A DNA stretch of 23,724 nt from SIG588 sp045599305 (GCA_045599305.1 JAZRVU010000016.1:1-23724), one strand, 5' to 3'. Positions 1 to 6,540 are shown, counted from the stretch's first letter. Numbers and translations are program-made. The notes: generated by a model from the letters alone, not told the origin.

Positions 1-231
1 AAGGGTATTGGGTAACTCTATATGCAAGGCTTTGCACCTGGGGCAGTATAGGCGGCGCAGAATAAGCCAATAAACCGCCCCGGAGCCGTCTATTGCTTTC
101 CTACGCCTATTATTATCATACCTACTCATTAAATACCCGCACACGGGGCAATACGGGGCTTGCTGACTATGTAAGCGGTGTGCATCCGCTACCGGATCAT
201 ATTCAAGGGTGTATTTGTCTGTTATAATCAC
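1..231 (-). CDS. Partial zinc-ribbon protein, DUF6431-like (5' part only)
   Basis: An open frame starts at a GTG (231-229) and runs 77 codons without a stop off the left edge, so only the N-terminus is visible. It shows a CPVCG knuckle near residues 31-35, a basic segment (RRRKAIDGSG) and a second CPRCK knuckle near residues 63-67, followed by an acidic/Leu-Pro stretch (HIELPNTL). This arrangement, two Cys pairs around an 'IDGSG...RRLYCP' core, matches what I remember of the DUF6431 family, small zinc-ribbon proteins often carried by mobile elements in Firmicutes; the assignment is from memory, not a search. The start is chosen because GGAGG lies 6 bases upstream. The gene points away from ssrA, in keeping with an element inserted at the ssrA 3' end. 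The function is unknown; nucleic-acid binding is a reasonable guess for a zinc ribbon. Confidence 0.6.
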   Translation of the reverse strand, partial: MIITDKYTLEYDPVADAHRLHSQQAPYCPVCGYLMSRYDNNRRRKAIDGSGAVYWLILRRLYCPRCKALHIELPNTL

Positions 232-236
232 AAAAA

Positions 237-255
237 GCCTCCTTTGCCAGGAGGC
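237..255 (-). promoter_or_regulatory. Hairpin that buries the ribosome site of the DUF6431-like gene
   Basis: On the minus strand GCCTCC, a 7-base loop (TGGCAAA) and GGAGGC form a perfect 6-bp stem, followed by TTTTT and then the GTG start. The 3' arm is the Shine-Dalgarno sequence itself. The stem plus T-run also looks like a short intrinsic terminator. This could limit translation or transcription of the gene unless the hairpin is opened. The structure is seen in the sequence; the regulatory role is inferred. Confidence 0.5.
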
Positions 256-286
256 CTGCACGGATACCCGGCAGCATATTTACTCT

Positions 287-292
287 ATTATA
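287..292 (-). promoter_or_regulatory. Extended -10 promoter for the DUF6431-like gene
   Basis: The minus strand reads TGGTATAAT, an extended -10 element (TGn plus consensus TATAAT). No convincing -35 hexamer lies 16-18 bases further upstream, which is tolerated for extended -10 promoters. Transcription would start near 280 and run through the hairpin at 237-255 into the GTG at 231. Confidence 0.5.
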
Positions 293-310
293 CCATATTC
301 ACAATCGGCG

Positions 311-360
311 CCTTTTTAGGGGCTTACAAATCTTACCTTTTTAGGGCCTCGCAAATCTCG
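311..360. repeat. Imperfect 25-bp tandem duplication
   Basis: Bases 311-335 and 336-360 are head-to-tail copies agreeing at about 20 of 25 positions. Both begin CCTTTTTAGGG and both contain CAAATCT at the same offset. The duplication sits in otherwise non-coding sequence between the DUF6431-like gene and the ssrA terminator. It could be a pair of recombinase or regulator sites near an element end, or simple slippage debris. Confidence 0.45.
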
Positions 361-463
361 CAATAGGCGCACGGAGCAAAACACCGTTGAACACCAAAAA
401 CGCCGGATAATAGAAATGCGCCCAGCCTATGAGGCAAGGCGCAAAAAAGCCGAAAAGGCTTGA
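320..463 (+). pseudogene. Decayed 3' end of a basic protein (remnant)
   Basis: Bases 320-460 are open in one frame after a TAG at 317-319 and end at TGA 461-463. The translation is strongly basic and looks like natural protein near its end (a run including EMRPAYEARRKKAEKA), but there is no plausible start codon or ribosome site after the upstream stop. I read it as the truncated tail of a gene whose beginning was lost at the element boundary. It could also be chance. I do not recognise the family. Confidence 0.22.
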
Positions 464-472
464 TATTACGGG

Positions 473-503
473 AAAATCCCGGAGCTTTTTAACGCTCCGG
501 GAT
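473..503 (-). terminator. Intrinsic terminator of ssrA
   Basis: ATCCCGGAGC (476-485) pairs perfectly with GCTCCGGGAT (494-503) around an 8-base loop. On the minus strand the stem runs into TTTT, so it terminates transcription coming from the tmRNA gene, about 58 bases past its CCA end. On the plus strand no T-run follows. Confidence 0.75.
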
Positions 504-561
504 CTCGATAATTAAAGCAAATACATTCTTATATACATAAAAAGTTCGTATCTGCTTGTTA

Positions 562-911
562 TGGTGGAGTCGGGGGGAGTCGAACCCCCGTCCGAAAACC
601 CTTTACCACAGTTTTCTCCGAGTGCAGCCGGTCTTTTGGGATTCCCCTCACCGGGCGCCGACAGGCAGGCTACCGGTTACGGTAGGCACTAAGCCGTGGC
701 AGGGGCCGTGCCGCTCCCCTGCTCACGTTCACCGCTCATCGACGCTTCGTTCCCGGCCGCGGTGCTCCGGGACGAAACGGCAGCCTAATTAGGCCGCAAC
801 AGCAACGTAATTGTTGTCGTTTATTTTTTAAAGTTTGCCGCTTTTAAAGCGATTCGGCATCGCTACTCGCTTACCGTGGCGCACGATCCCCGTCGAAACC
901 TTTACGACCCC
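562..911 (-). ncRNA. ssrA: Transfer-messenger RNA (tmRNA)
   Basis: The tRNA-like ends are clear. The 5' end GGGGTCG (911-905) pairs with CGACTCC near the 3' end, the T-arm reads GGGGGTTCGACTCCCCC, and the 3' CCA is encoded (564-562). The 5' domain carries the usual AAAGGTTTCGACGGGGAT segment. The messenger part follows AAAAAATAAAC and reads GAC AAC AAT TAC GTT GCT GTT GCG GCC TAA, giving the tag (A)DNNYVAVAA with a GAC resume codon; the AVAA end fits degradation tags ending in small hydrophobic residues. The RNA rescues stalled ribosomes together with SmpB, which is not in the window. The length of about 350 bases is normal for a one-piece tmRNA. The resume codon is placed by analogy with E. 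coli (five bases after the AAAAAATA segment). Confidence 0.96.
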
Positions 912-923
912 GTGTCCATCTAT

Positions 924-951
924 ATTATACCCGCTTTCAGCGGTTTGTCAA
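924..951 (-). promoter_or_regulatory. Promoter of ssrA
   Basis: The minus strand shows TTGACA (951-946), a 16-base spacer and TATAAT (929-924), both hexamers being perfect sigma-A consensus. The -10 lies 12 bases before the mature 5' G at 911, so a few leader bases are probably removed by RNase P. The spacer contains a small dyad (CCGCT/AGCGG). Confidence 0.85.
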
Positions 952-1005
952 CAGGAAAACCCGTCGAAACCGGCAAATGCTTAACACCCTTGTTAATGAT
1001 GAGTA

Positions 1006-1035
1006 TTGCATTTCCCGTTCCGGCTGTGCTATAAT
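1006..1035 (+). promoter_or_regulatory. Promoter of the phosphoesterase gene
   Basis: TTGCAT (1006-1011), an 18-base spacer and TATAAT (1030-1035) form a good sigma-A promoter. It lies inside the earliest in-frame ATG (977), so that ATG would not be transcribed; this supports the start at 1064. A dyad TTAACA-4-TGTTAA lies just upstream at 981-996 and could be an operator. Confidence 0.7.
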
Positions 1036-1063
1036 TACAAAAAGCGCGAAAAGAGGCATGCTC

Positions 1064-1942
1064 ATGAAATGCTTGTTTGATACAAAGACCTTCCGGTATA
1101 CCGAAAAAACGGGTACGGCCGAACTGACGGAGAATACCGCTGTTGTGACCCTGCCCGGCATAACGAGAGAACATACTTTCATCCAGATATCCGACCTTCA
1201 CATAGCGGGCTGGCGCGAGGATGACACTCCCGGGGATATAGCGCTCGCGAAACGTCAGATCGAAGCGTGGGGCAGTCAGAGCACACACGTATTCCATGAC
1301 GGCATCGAGGAGCAGTCGACCGCCTATGCCGCCAACCTCGTCATTGATCGGATAAATGAACTGTCTCCCGATGCGGTACTCGTGTGCGGCGATATTGCCG
1401 ATATCGGTGCGAGATCCTCGTATGAGAAGTCGCGTGAGATCATCTCCCGCCTTGAGCCGCCGACATTCCTCACCCCCGGAAATCACGAGCAGTACAGTAC
1501 CCAAACGCCGGCACTCACGGCCGAAGCGTTCACGGCGCTTTACGGCAGGGTCAACCCCGTTGATGTGTACCGCGTGGGAGAGATCAAGATCATCCGGCTC
1601 GACTCGTCCCATACCGCTTTCACCGACGAACAGCGAAAAACGGTCGAGAGGGAACTCGCCGACGGCGAGCCCGCCGTTATCTTCACGCACGTGCCGATGT
1701 TCACCGAACATCTTTTGTCTGTTACCGGACTTGACTGGGCGGAATACTTCCTCGCGGGCATGCCGAAGCATGATGAGGCGACGATCCGCTTTGCCGCGAT
1801 GATCCGGGAGAAAAAGCCGATCATCATCGCCGGTCATACTCACGCAAAACTCGATTATCCCGACGAAGAACCGCTTCAACTCATCTCGACCCCCGCGTTC
1901 ACGGGATATTACCGCGTGATCCGCTTTGTGCCCGAGACGTGA
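1064..1942 (+). CDS. Calcineurin-like metallophosphoesterase
   Basis: A 292-residue protein with the metal-binding signatures of the calcineurin-like phosphoesterase superfamily in order: SDLH (43-46), GD (109-110), GNHE (139-142), an isolated His in FTHVP (209) and GHTH (257-260). These bind a two-metal centre that hydrolyses phosphoester bonds; the substrate cannot be read from the sequence. There is no signal peptide or membrane segment, so it is probably cytosolic. The start at 1064 is chosen over ATGs at 1058 and 977 because AAGAGG (1051-1056) sits 7 bases before it and the promoter -10 lies at 1030. It is a single-gene unit closed by a terminator at 1944-1971. Codon use looks less GC-biased than in the genes to the right. 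Phosphodiesterase or general phosphatase activity are both possible. Confidence 0.88.
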   Translation: MKCLFDTKTFRYTEKTGTAELTENTAVVTLPGITREHTFIQISDLHIAGWREDDTPGDIALAKRQIEAWGSQSTHVFHDGIEEQSTAYAANLVIDRINELSPDAVLVCGDIADIGARSSYEKSREIISRLEPPTFLTPGNHEQYSTQTPALTAEAFTALYGRVNPVDVYRVGEIKIIRLDSSHTAFTDEQRKTVERELADGEPAVIFTHVPMFTEHLLSVTGLDWAEYFLAGMPKHDEATIRFAAMIREKKPIIIAGHTHAKLDYPDEEPLQLISTPAFTGYYRVIRFVPET

Positions 1943-1943
1943 C

Positions 1944-1971
1944 AAAAAGGACGGCATTTGCCGTCCTTTTT
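1944..1971 (+). terminator. Intrinsic terminator after the phosphoesterase gene
   Basis: AAAAAGGACGGC (1944-1955), a 4-base loop and GCCGTCCTTTTT (1960-1971) form a perfect 12-bp stem beginning with A5 and ending in T5. It starts two bases after the stop codon. Its symmetry would let it work in both directions. Confidence 0.9.
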
Positions 1972-2084
1972 AAATGCCGCCAAAAGCGCAGAGAAAGCCC
2001 ATCACGATACAAACGATGTCGTTCATCATACTTCGAGTTGACCGCTTCAATTACTGTAGGTCGACCAACGAAAAAAACATCAAA

Positions 2085-2113
2085 ATCGGCGGCGGCATAA
2101 TGCCGTCGCCGAT
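2085..2113 (-). terminator. Intrinsic terminator of the gltX-glnS-NERD operon
   Basis: ATCGGCGGCGGCA (2085-2097) faces TGCCGTCGCCGAT (2101-2113) with a 3-base loop and one mismatch on the minus strand. In the minus direction it is followed by TTTTGATGTTTTTTT. It begins a few bases past the stop of the NERD-domain gene. Confidence 0.75.
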
Positions 2114-2119
2114 CGTTGA

Positions 2120-3046
2120 TCATTCAGTAATATTGATGATACACTTACACTGCGGATAATTGGTACAGCCAAAGAATTCATTCCCGGCATTGGCACCGCG
2201 CTTTGCGACACGTCTGACCATGGTCGCACCGCATTGCGGACAAACCGGCACATCGTCTTCAGCCGCTTTCGGCTGGCTTTCCGCTTGAGGCAAAACGACA
2301 ATCTGCTGACGGTATCTGGCCGCATAATCTGTCGCGCGCGGCCGATGCAGCCCTAAAAAATACTGCGCCGTTTCCTCCATTGTCTTTTCGCTTATACTGC
2401 CGCTGTCGGGATCGGTCAGTACCGTGCGGATGTGCTCCACCAACTGGTCGACACGGATGACCTGCTGCCGCACATCCTTTTTGGCATATCGTGCATTCAA
2501 CACAGACTGCGGATTGGCCAGCACCACGACAGAACTGTACGAATTATAAAAATTGTTCTCAAACGCCCTGCGCTGCAGCACATTCGCTTTGGTATCCGCA
2601 CGAATCTGCTTGATCAACTCCAGATGACGCTTGTTTTGCGTAACAGGAGAATAGATTCCCTCTGTTTTTCTCTTTTGACCATAAGGAACTGTGCGGATAA
2701 AATCGCCGCTGCTGTTGATCTCAATATTGCCCACAAGATTTTTGCATTCGATCACGAAGACTTTTTTGCGCGTAACGATCAGATAGTCGATCTGCGCCGT
2801 CAGGCCTTTGTATTCCAAAAGCAGATCATGCAGGATGAACATAGGGAGGTGGCTGTTGCGCAGTTCAAAGGCAATGGCTTCCTCACCGCGTATACCCGCC
2901 TTTACAATACGAATCTCGTTTTCCAGTTCCTCTTTCATATCTGCCGCCACCAACGGCAGCAATGCTTCCAGTTGCTGCAGCTGCTGCACAGCCTCGCTGT
3001 CTTCTTTCAGGAAAACCGGCTCACGGATCTTATCAAACAGTCCCAT
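2120..3046 (-). CDS. NERD-domain protein with a C-terminal topoisomerase-type zinc finger
   Basis: A 308-residue protein. After a helical N-terminus (about 1-48) comes a nuclease-related (NERD) domain with GEEA (54-57), QIDYLIV (85-91), FVIECKN (97-103, the E-x-K part of a restriction-endonuclease-like core) and a QNKRHL segment (137-142). The last 40 residues form a Cys4 ribbon of the topoisomerase I C-terminal type (CPQC at 269-272 and a CTNYPQC pair). NERD proteins are thought to act on nucleic acid, but a biochemical role is not established for this one. It starts 9 bases after glnS with AAAGG 7 bases before the ATG, and the operon terminator follows it, so it is the last gene of gltX-glnS-NERD. 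Its codon use looks lower in GC than that of glnS, hinting at later recruitment. Confidence 0.85.
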   Translation of the reverse strand: MGLFDKIREPVFLKEDSEAVQQLQQLEALLPLVAADMKEELENEIRIVKAGIRGEEAIAFELRNSHLPMFILHDLLLEYKGLTAQIDYLIVTRKKVFVIECKNLVGNIEINSSGDFIRTVPYGQKRKTEGIYSPVTQNKRHLELIKQIRADTKANVLQRRAFENNFYNSYSSVVVLANPQSVLNARYAKKDVRQQVIRVDQLVEHIRTVLTDPDSGSISEKTMEETAQYFLGLHRPRATDYAARYRQQIVVLPQAESQPKAAEDDVPVCPQCGATMVRRVAKRGANAGNEFFGCTNYPQCKCIINITE

Positions 3047-3055
3047 AACTTACCT

Positions 3056-4735
3056 TTATTTTTTAAAACTTTCTTTCAGCGAGACAGAGCGGTTGAAGAT
3101 GGGATTCGCCGGGGTGGAATCCTTATCCACGCAGAAATACCCCAGCCGCATGAACTGGTAGGAGTGGCACACCTCGGCGGCGGCCACATCCGGCTCCACC
3201 TTGCAACCGGTAAGCACCTCGAGCGAATCGGGATTCAAGCAGGTGAGATAATCCTTGTCGGCGGCATCGGGATCGGGATCCAGGAACAACGCATTGTAGA
3301 GCCGCACCTCGGCATCCACGGCGGTCGCCGCGTCCACCCAATGGATGGTGCCCTTCACCTTGCGGCCGTCGGGCGTGTTGCCGCCGCGGGTGGCGGGATC
3401 GTACTCGGCGAGCACCTCCACCACCTGTCCCTGTTCATCCTTCACGCAGCCGGTGCACTTGACCACATAGGCCGATTTCAGACGCACCTCATTGCCGGGG
3501 AACATACGGAAGTAGCCCTTCACCGGCTCCTCCATGAAATCGTCCGCCTCGATGAACAGACTGCGGGAGAAAGTGACCTTTTTGGTACCGGCATTCTCCT
3601 GCGTGGGATTGAGGTCGGTCTCAAAAGTCTCGCTCTCCCCTTCGGGATAATTGGTGATGGTCAGTTTCACGGGGTGCAGCACCGCCATCGCACGGTCGGC
3701 GTGGGCATTCAAGTCCTCACGCAGGCAATTTTCCAGCAGGGCGACCTCCACGGTATTGGGCACCTTGGCCACGCCGATACGCTCGATGAAATCGCGCACG
3801 GCAGCCGGGGTGTACCCGCGGCGGCGCAGGCCGGACAGGGTGGGCATACGGGGATCGTCCCAGCCGCGTACAAAGTCATTTTCCACCAGATTGCGCAGTT
3901 TGCGCTTGGAAAGCACCGTGTAGTTGATGCCCAGACGGGCAAACTCGATCTGGCGGTTGTTGGCCTCGAAATCCACATTATCGCGCACCCAGTTGTAAAG
4001 CGGGCGGTGATTTTCGAATTCGAGCGAGCAGAGCGAATAGTTGATCTGCTCGATCATATCCTCGATGGGATGGGCGTAATCGTACATCGGATAGATGCAC
4101 CATTTGTTGCCCTGGCGGTGATGCTCGGCATGATTGATGCGGTAGATCGCGGGGTCACGCATATTGAAGTTGCCGCTGGAAAGGTCGATCTTCGCGCGCA
4201 GGGTCATGGCGCCGTTGGGGAACTCGCCGGCCTTCATGCGGGCAAACAGATCCAGACTCTCCTCGATGGGACGGTCACGGTAGGGGCTGACGGCGGGGTG
4301 AGTCAGATCGCCGCGATTGGCGCTCATCTCCTCGGGACTGAGTTCGCAGACATAGGCCAGGCCCTTTTTGATCAGTCCCACGGCCAGTTCATACATCGTG
4401 TCGAAATAGTCCGACGCATAGTAAAACCGGTCTTCCCAGTCGAAGCCGAGCCAATGGATATCCTCTTTGATGGCGCGGACGAATTCCTCGTCCTCCTTGG
4501 CAGGGTTGGTGTCATCCATGCGCAGATTACAGATGCCGCCGTACTTTTCGGCGGTACCGAAGTCCACGCACAGCGCCTTCACGTGGCCGATGTGCAGATA
4601 GCCGTTGGGCTCGGGCGGGAAACGCGTGTGGATGCGCTCGCCGTAGGTGCGCCCGCCGGGCTGCTGCTCTTCGTCGATGATATCGTGGATGAAATTGCCG
4701 CCCGCAGCGGCTTTGATCTCTTCAGGCATTTTCAT
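3056..4735 (-). CDS. glnS: Glutaminyl-tRNA synthetase
   Basis: This class Ic synthetase of 559 residues charges tRNA-Gln with glutamine in the cytosol. It shows the HIGH motif intact (YLHIGHVKAL, His48-His51), the MSK-type loop as VLSKRK (274-279) and typical GlnRS segments such as RFPPEPNG, MDDTNP, YDYAHPIED and WDDPRMPTL; the beta-barrel anticodon-binding half follows (HPVKLTI onwards). Its length is close to the 554 residues of E. coli GlnRS. Two ATGs are possible, 4735 and 4729. GGAGG lies 3-4 bases before the first and about 10 before the second, so 4735 is only slightly preferred. The ribosome site overlaps the gltX stop codon, implying translational coupling. Many Firmicutes lack GlnRS and use Glu-tRNA-Gln amidation instead, so its presence is informative about this lineage. 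Confidence 0.95.
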   Translation of the reverse strand: MKMPEEIKAAAGGNFIHDIIDEEQQPGGRTYGERIHTRFPPEPNGYLHIGHVKALCVDFGTAEKYGGICNLRMDDTNPAKEDEEFVRAIKEDIHWLGFDWEDRFYYASDYFDTMYELAVGLIKKGLAYVCELSPEEMSANRGDLTHPAVSPYRDRPIEESLDLFARMKAGEFPNGAMTLRAKIDLSSGNFNMRDPAIYRINHAEHHRQGNKWCIYPMYDYAHPIEDMIEQINYSLCSLEFENHRPLYNWVRDNVDFEANNRQIEFARLGINYTVLSKRKLRNLVENDFVRGWDDPRMPTLSGLRRRGYTPAAVRDFIERIGVAKVPNTVEVALLENCLREDLNAHADRAMAVLHPVKLTITNYPEGESETFETDLNPTQENAGTKKVTFSRSLFIEADDFMEEPVKGYFRMFPGNEVRLKSAYVVKCTGCVKDEQGQVVEVLAEYDPATRGGNTPDGRKVKGTIHWVDAATAVDAEVRLYNALFLDPDPDAADKDYLTCLNPDSLEVLTGCKVEPDVAAAEVCHSYQFMRLGYFCVDKDSTPANPIFNRSVSLKESFKK

Positions 4736-4743
4736 TTTCCTCC

Positions 4744-6393
4744 TCAAAGTCGGGCTGCCGCATCATTTAGGCGCCGAAGCACCCGTTCGCGGCCGAGCAG
4801 CTGCATGATCGCACACAGATCCGGCGTGTTGCGGCGGCCGGTGATCGCCAGACGGATCACGGTGCTGACATCACCGGCATGGCCCTTCCAGCCGGTGGGA
4901 TCTTTTTTGTAGTCCTTCACCTCGGGGCAGAAGCCGAGACCGGCGCAGATGCTCTTCACCGTATCGAACCACGCCTGCTTATCCTGCGTCTCGTCATAGA
5001 GCGGCGCATAGGCCGTGAGGATGGCTTTGGCATCGGCGGGCGTCACATTCTCGGGCAGTTCAAAGGCGCCGTCGAACAGTTCATCGAAGAAGTAGGACGC
5101 ATAGGCTTTGGCATCGCTCCACTTGGCCATGTCCTTGCGGGGCTTGTTACCGCCGCGGTCGATGGCGAAGATGGCGGTGGCATACGCCTCGTCCGCGGTG
5201 AGCAGACGGTGCAGCTCGGTGTCGTACTGTGCCGCCCAGTCGATGATGGCGCGGGTCACATCCTCGGCCGTCATGCGGCTGATCACGCCCTTGCTCACAT
5301 CGCTCATCTTGTCCATATCGAACAGAGCACCGGACACGCTCATCTTCTTGGGGTTAAAGGGGAACTCCTCGCGCGGAGCATCGGGATTGCGGCGGCGCCA
5401 GTCCTCAAAATCGCTGGAGGCGATGGTCATGAGATACTCCTGCACGCTGTCGGCGGAATAGCCCTGCTCGGCATAAAACTGCATGGCCGCCTCGGGATCC
5501 TTGCGCTTGGAGATCTTGCGCTTGCTGTCACCGTCCATCTTCATGATGGGGCTGATATGCAGATATTTGGGGGCTTTGAAACCGAGCATACGGAACAACT
5601 GCAGGTGCTTGGGCACCGAGGCGATCCACTCGTCGCCGCGCGCCACGTGGGTGGTGCGCATCAGATGGTCGTCCACCGCGTGGGCGAAATGATAGGTCGG
5701 GATACCGTCGGATTTGAGCAGCACCAGATCCTCATCGTTTTCCGGCATCTCGATGGTGCCGCGCAGCAGATCATCGAATTTGATGCGGTGTTCCTCGCTG
5801 CCGGGCGAGCGCAGACGCACCACGTAACTCTCCCCCGCCTCAATGCGGGCGATCGCCTCTTCGGTGGGAATGTTGCGGCAGACGGCATAGGAGCCGTAAT
5901 ACCCGGTGCGCACCTTTTTCGCCTCCTGCTCGGCGCGGGCGTCGGCACGCTGCTGTTCGGTGCAGAAGCAGGGATAGGCATCCCCTTTCTTCACCAGTTC
6001 CTTCACATAGGTGTGGTAGATCTCCACACGGTCGCTCTGCTTATAGGGGCCGTAATCGCCGCGCACGGTGTTGGGCGCCACAAAGCCCTCGTCGATCTTC
6101 AGGCCGAAGGTGTTCAGGCCGGAGAGCAGATTATCGGCACCATCGGCGACCTCGCGCTTCTGGTCGGTGTCCTCCAGACGGAAATAGAACACGCCGTTCT
6201 GCCCCGCCAGCAGCCGGTCGACCATGGCGGAGAAAAACGTACCGATGTGCAGATATCCCGTGGGCGACGGTGCCACACGGGCGACGCGCGCACCTTCCGG
6301 CAGATCGCGCTGCGGATACATTTCTTCAAAGTCCTCCGGTGTGCGGGTCACATCCGGAAACATCAAATCGGCTAATTTTTCCTGCAAATTCAA
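4744..6393 (-). CDS. gltX: Glutamyl-tRNA synthetase
   Basis: A 549-residue class Ic synthetase that charges tRNA-Glu. PSPTGYLHIGTFFSAM (about 42-57) holds the HIGH-type motif as HIGT, and KISKRKD (293-299) is the KMSKS loop. It is somewhat longer than Bacillus GltX, about 480 residues. I choose the TTG at 6393 as start because GGAGG lies 8 bases upstream and the next ATG (6363) would remove ten residues that fit the family's N-terminus. It is the first gene of an operon with glnS and the NERD gene, with a promoter at 6438-6466. Because a dedicated GlnRS is encoded next door, this enzyme may be discriminating for tRNA-Glu; whether a GatCAB amidotransferase also exists cannot be seen here. Confidence 0.93.
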   Translation of the reverse strand: MNLQEKLADLMFPDVTRTPEDFEEMYPQRDLPEGARVARVAPSPTGYLHIGTFFSAMVDRLLAGQNGVFYFRLEDTDQKREVADGADNLLSGLNTFGLKIDEGFVAPNTVRGDYGPYKQSDRVEIYHTYVKELVKKGDAYPCFCTEQQRADARAEQEAKKVRTGYYGSYAVCRNIPTEEAIARIEAGESYVVRLRSPGSEEHRIKFDDLLRGTIEMPENDEDLVLLKSDGIPTYHFAHAVDDHLMRTTHVARGDEWIASVPKHLQLFRMLGFKAPKYLHISPIMKMDGDSKRKISKRKDPEAAMQFYAEQGYSADSVQEYLMTIASSDFEDWRRRNPDAPREEFPFNPKKMSVSGALFDMDKMSDVSKGVISRMTAEDVTRAIIDWAAQYDTELHRLLTADEAYATAIFAIDRGGNKPRKDMAKWSDAKAYASYFFDELFDGAFELPENVTPADAKAILTAYAPLYDETQDKQAWFDTVKSICAGLGFCPEVKDYKKDPTGWKGHAGDVSTVIRLAITGRRNTPDLCAIMQLLGRERVLRRLNDAAARL

Positions 6394-6437
6394 GGAAAAG
6401 GCCTCCTTCGCAAAAAAATTCTTATCATATAAAGATT

Positions 6438-6466
6438 ATTTTACAATTTTCAGTTGTAAAAGTCAA
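6438..6466 (-). promoter_or_regulatory. Promoter of the gltX operon
   Basis: On the minus strand TTGACT (6466-6461), a 17-base spacer and TAAAAT (6443-6438) give a strong sigma-A promoter about 45 bases before the TTG start of gltX. The spacer and part of the -10 are covered by the dyad at 6439-6461. Confidence 0.78.
6439..6461. promoter_or_regulatory. Perfect dyad across divergent promoters (putative operator)
   Basis: TTTTACAA (6439-6446) and TTGTAAAA (6454-6461) are a perfect 8-bp inverted repeat around 7 bases. The dyad covers most of the gltX -10 and all of its spacer, and the -35 of the opposite promoter. A dimeric regulator bound here could control both directions. The symmetry is seen; the binding protein is unknown. 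Confidence 0.5.
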
Positions 6467-6483
6467 TCGAACTGTGGTATTAT
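6454..6483 (+). promoter_or_regulatory. Promoter of the aminotransferase gene
   Basis: TTGTAA (6454-6459), an 18-base spacer and TATTAT (6478-6483) preceded by TGG form a plausible sigma-A promoter with an extended -10. It overlaps the gltX promoter back to back. Confidence 0.6.
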
Positions 6484-6540
6484 TAGAGCAGAAATTTTCA
6501 TTTTTTTGCATTTTTTCGCGAAAGAAAGGACGAATGACCC

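Larger units (their letters stand above)
232..561. other. Intergenic stretch between the element edge and ssrA
   Basis: About 330 bases without an intact gene. It holds the leader hairpin and promoter of the DUF6431-like gene, a 25-bp tandem duplication (311-360), a decayed coding tail (320-463), the ssrA terminator (473-503) and about 58 bases of AT-rich sequence next to the tmRNA 3' end. It looks visibly less GC-rich than the rest of the window. No recombinase gene and no second copy of the ssrA 3' end were seen. Confidence 0.6.

Noticed and set aside
562..600. Second copy of the ssrA 3' end within the window as attR
   Set aside because: I scanned the rest of the window for the GGGGGAGTCGAACCCCCG segment and saw no second copy. 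If one exists, it is outside the window.
920..1957. A 345-codon open frame on the minus strand
   Set aside because: Antisense to the phosphoesterase gene, which carries all metal-binding motifs.
2432..4912. An 826-codon open frame on the plus strand
   Set aside because: It is the mirror frame of the NERD gene and glnS, which both have full family motifs. The product is His/Ile-rich without domains, as high-GC antisense frames are.
4879..6375. A 498-codon open frame on the plus strand
   Set aside because: It lies antisense to gltX, whose HIGT and KISKRK motifs are intact. No ribosome site, no recognisable protein.
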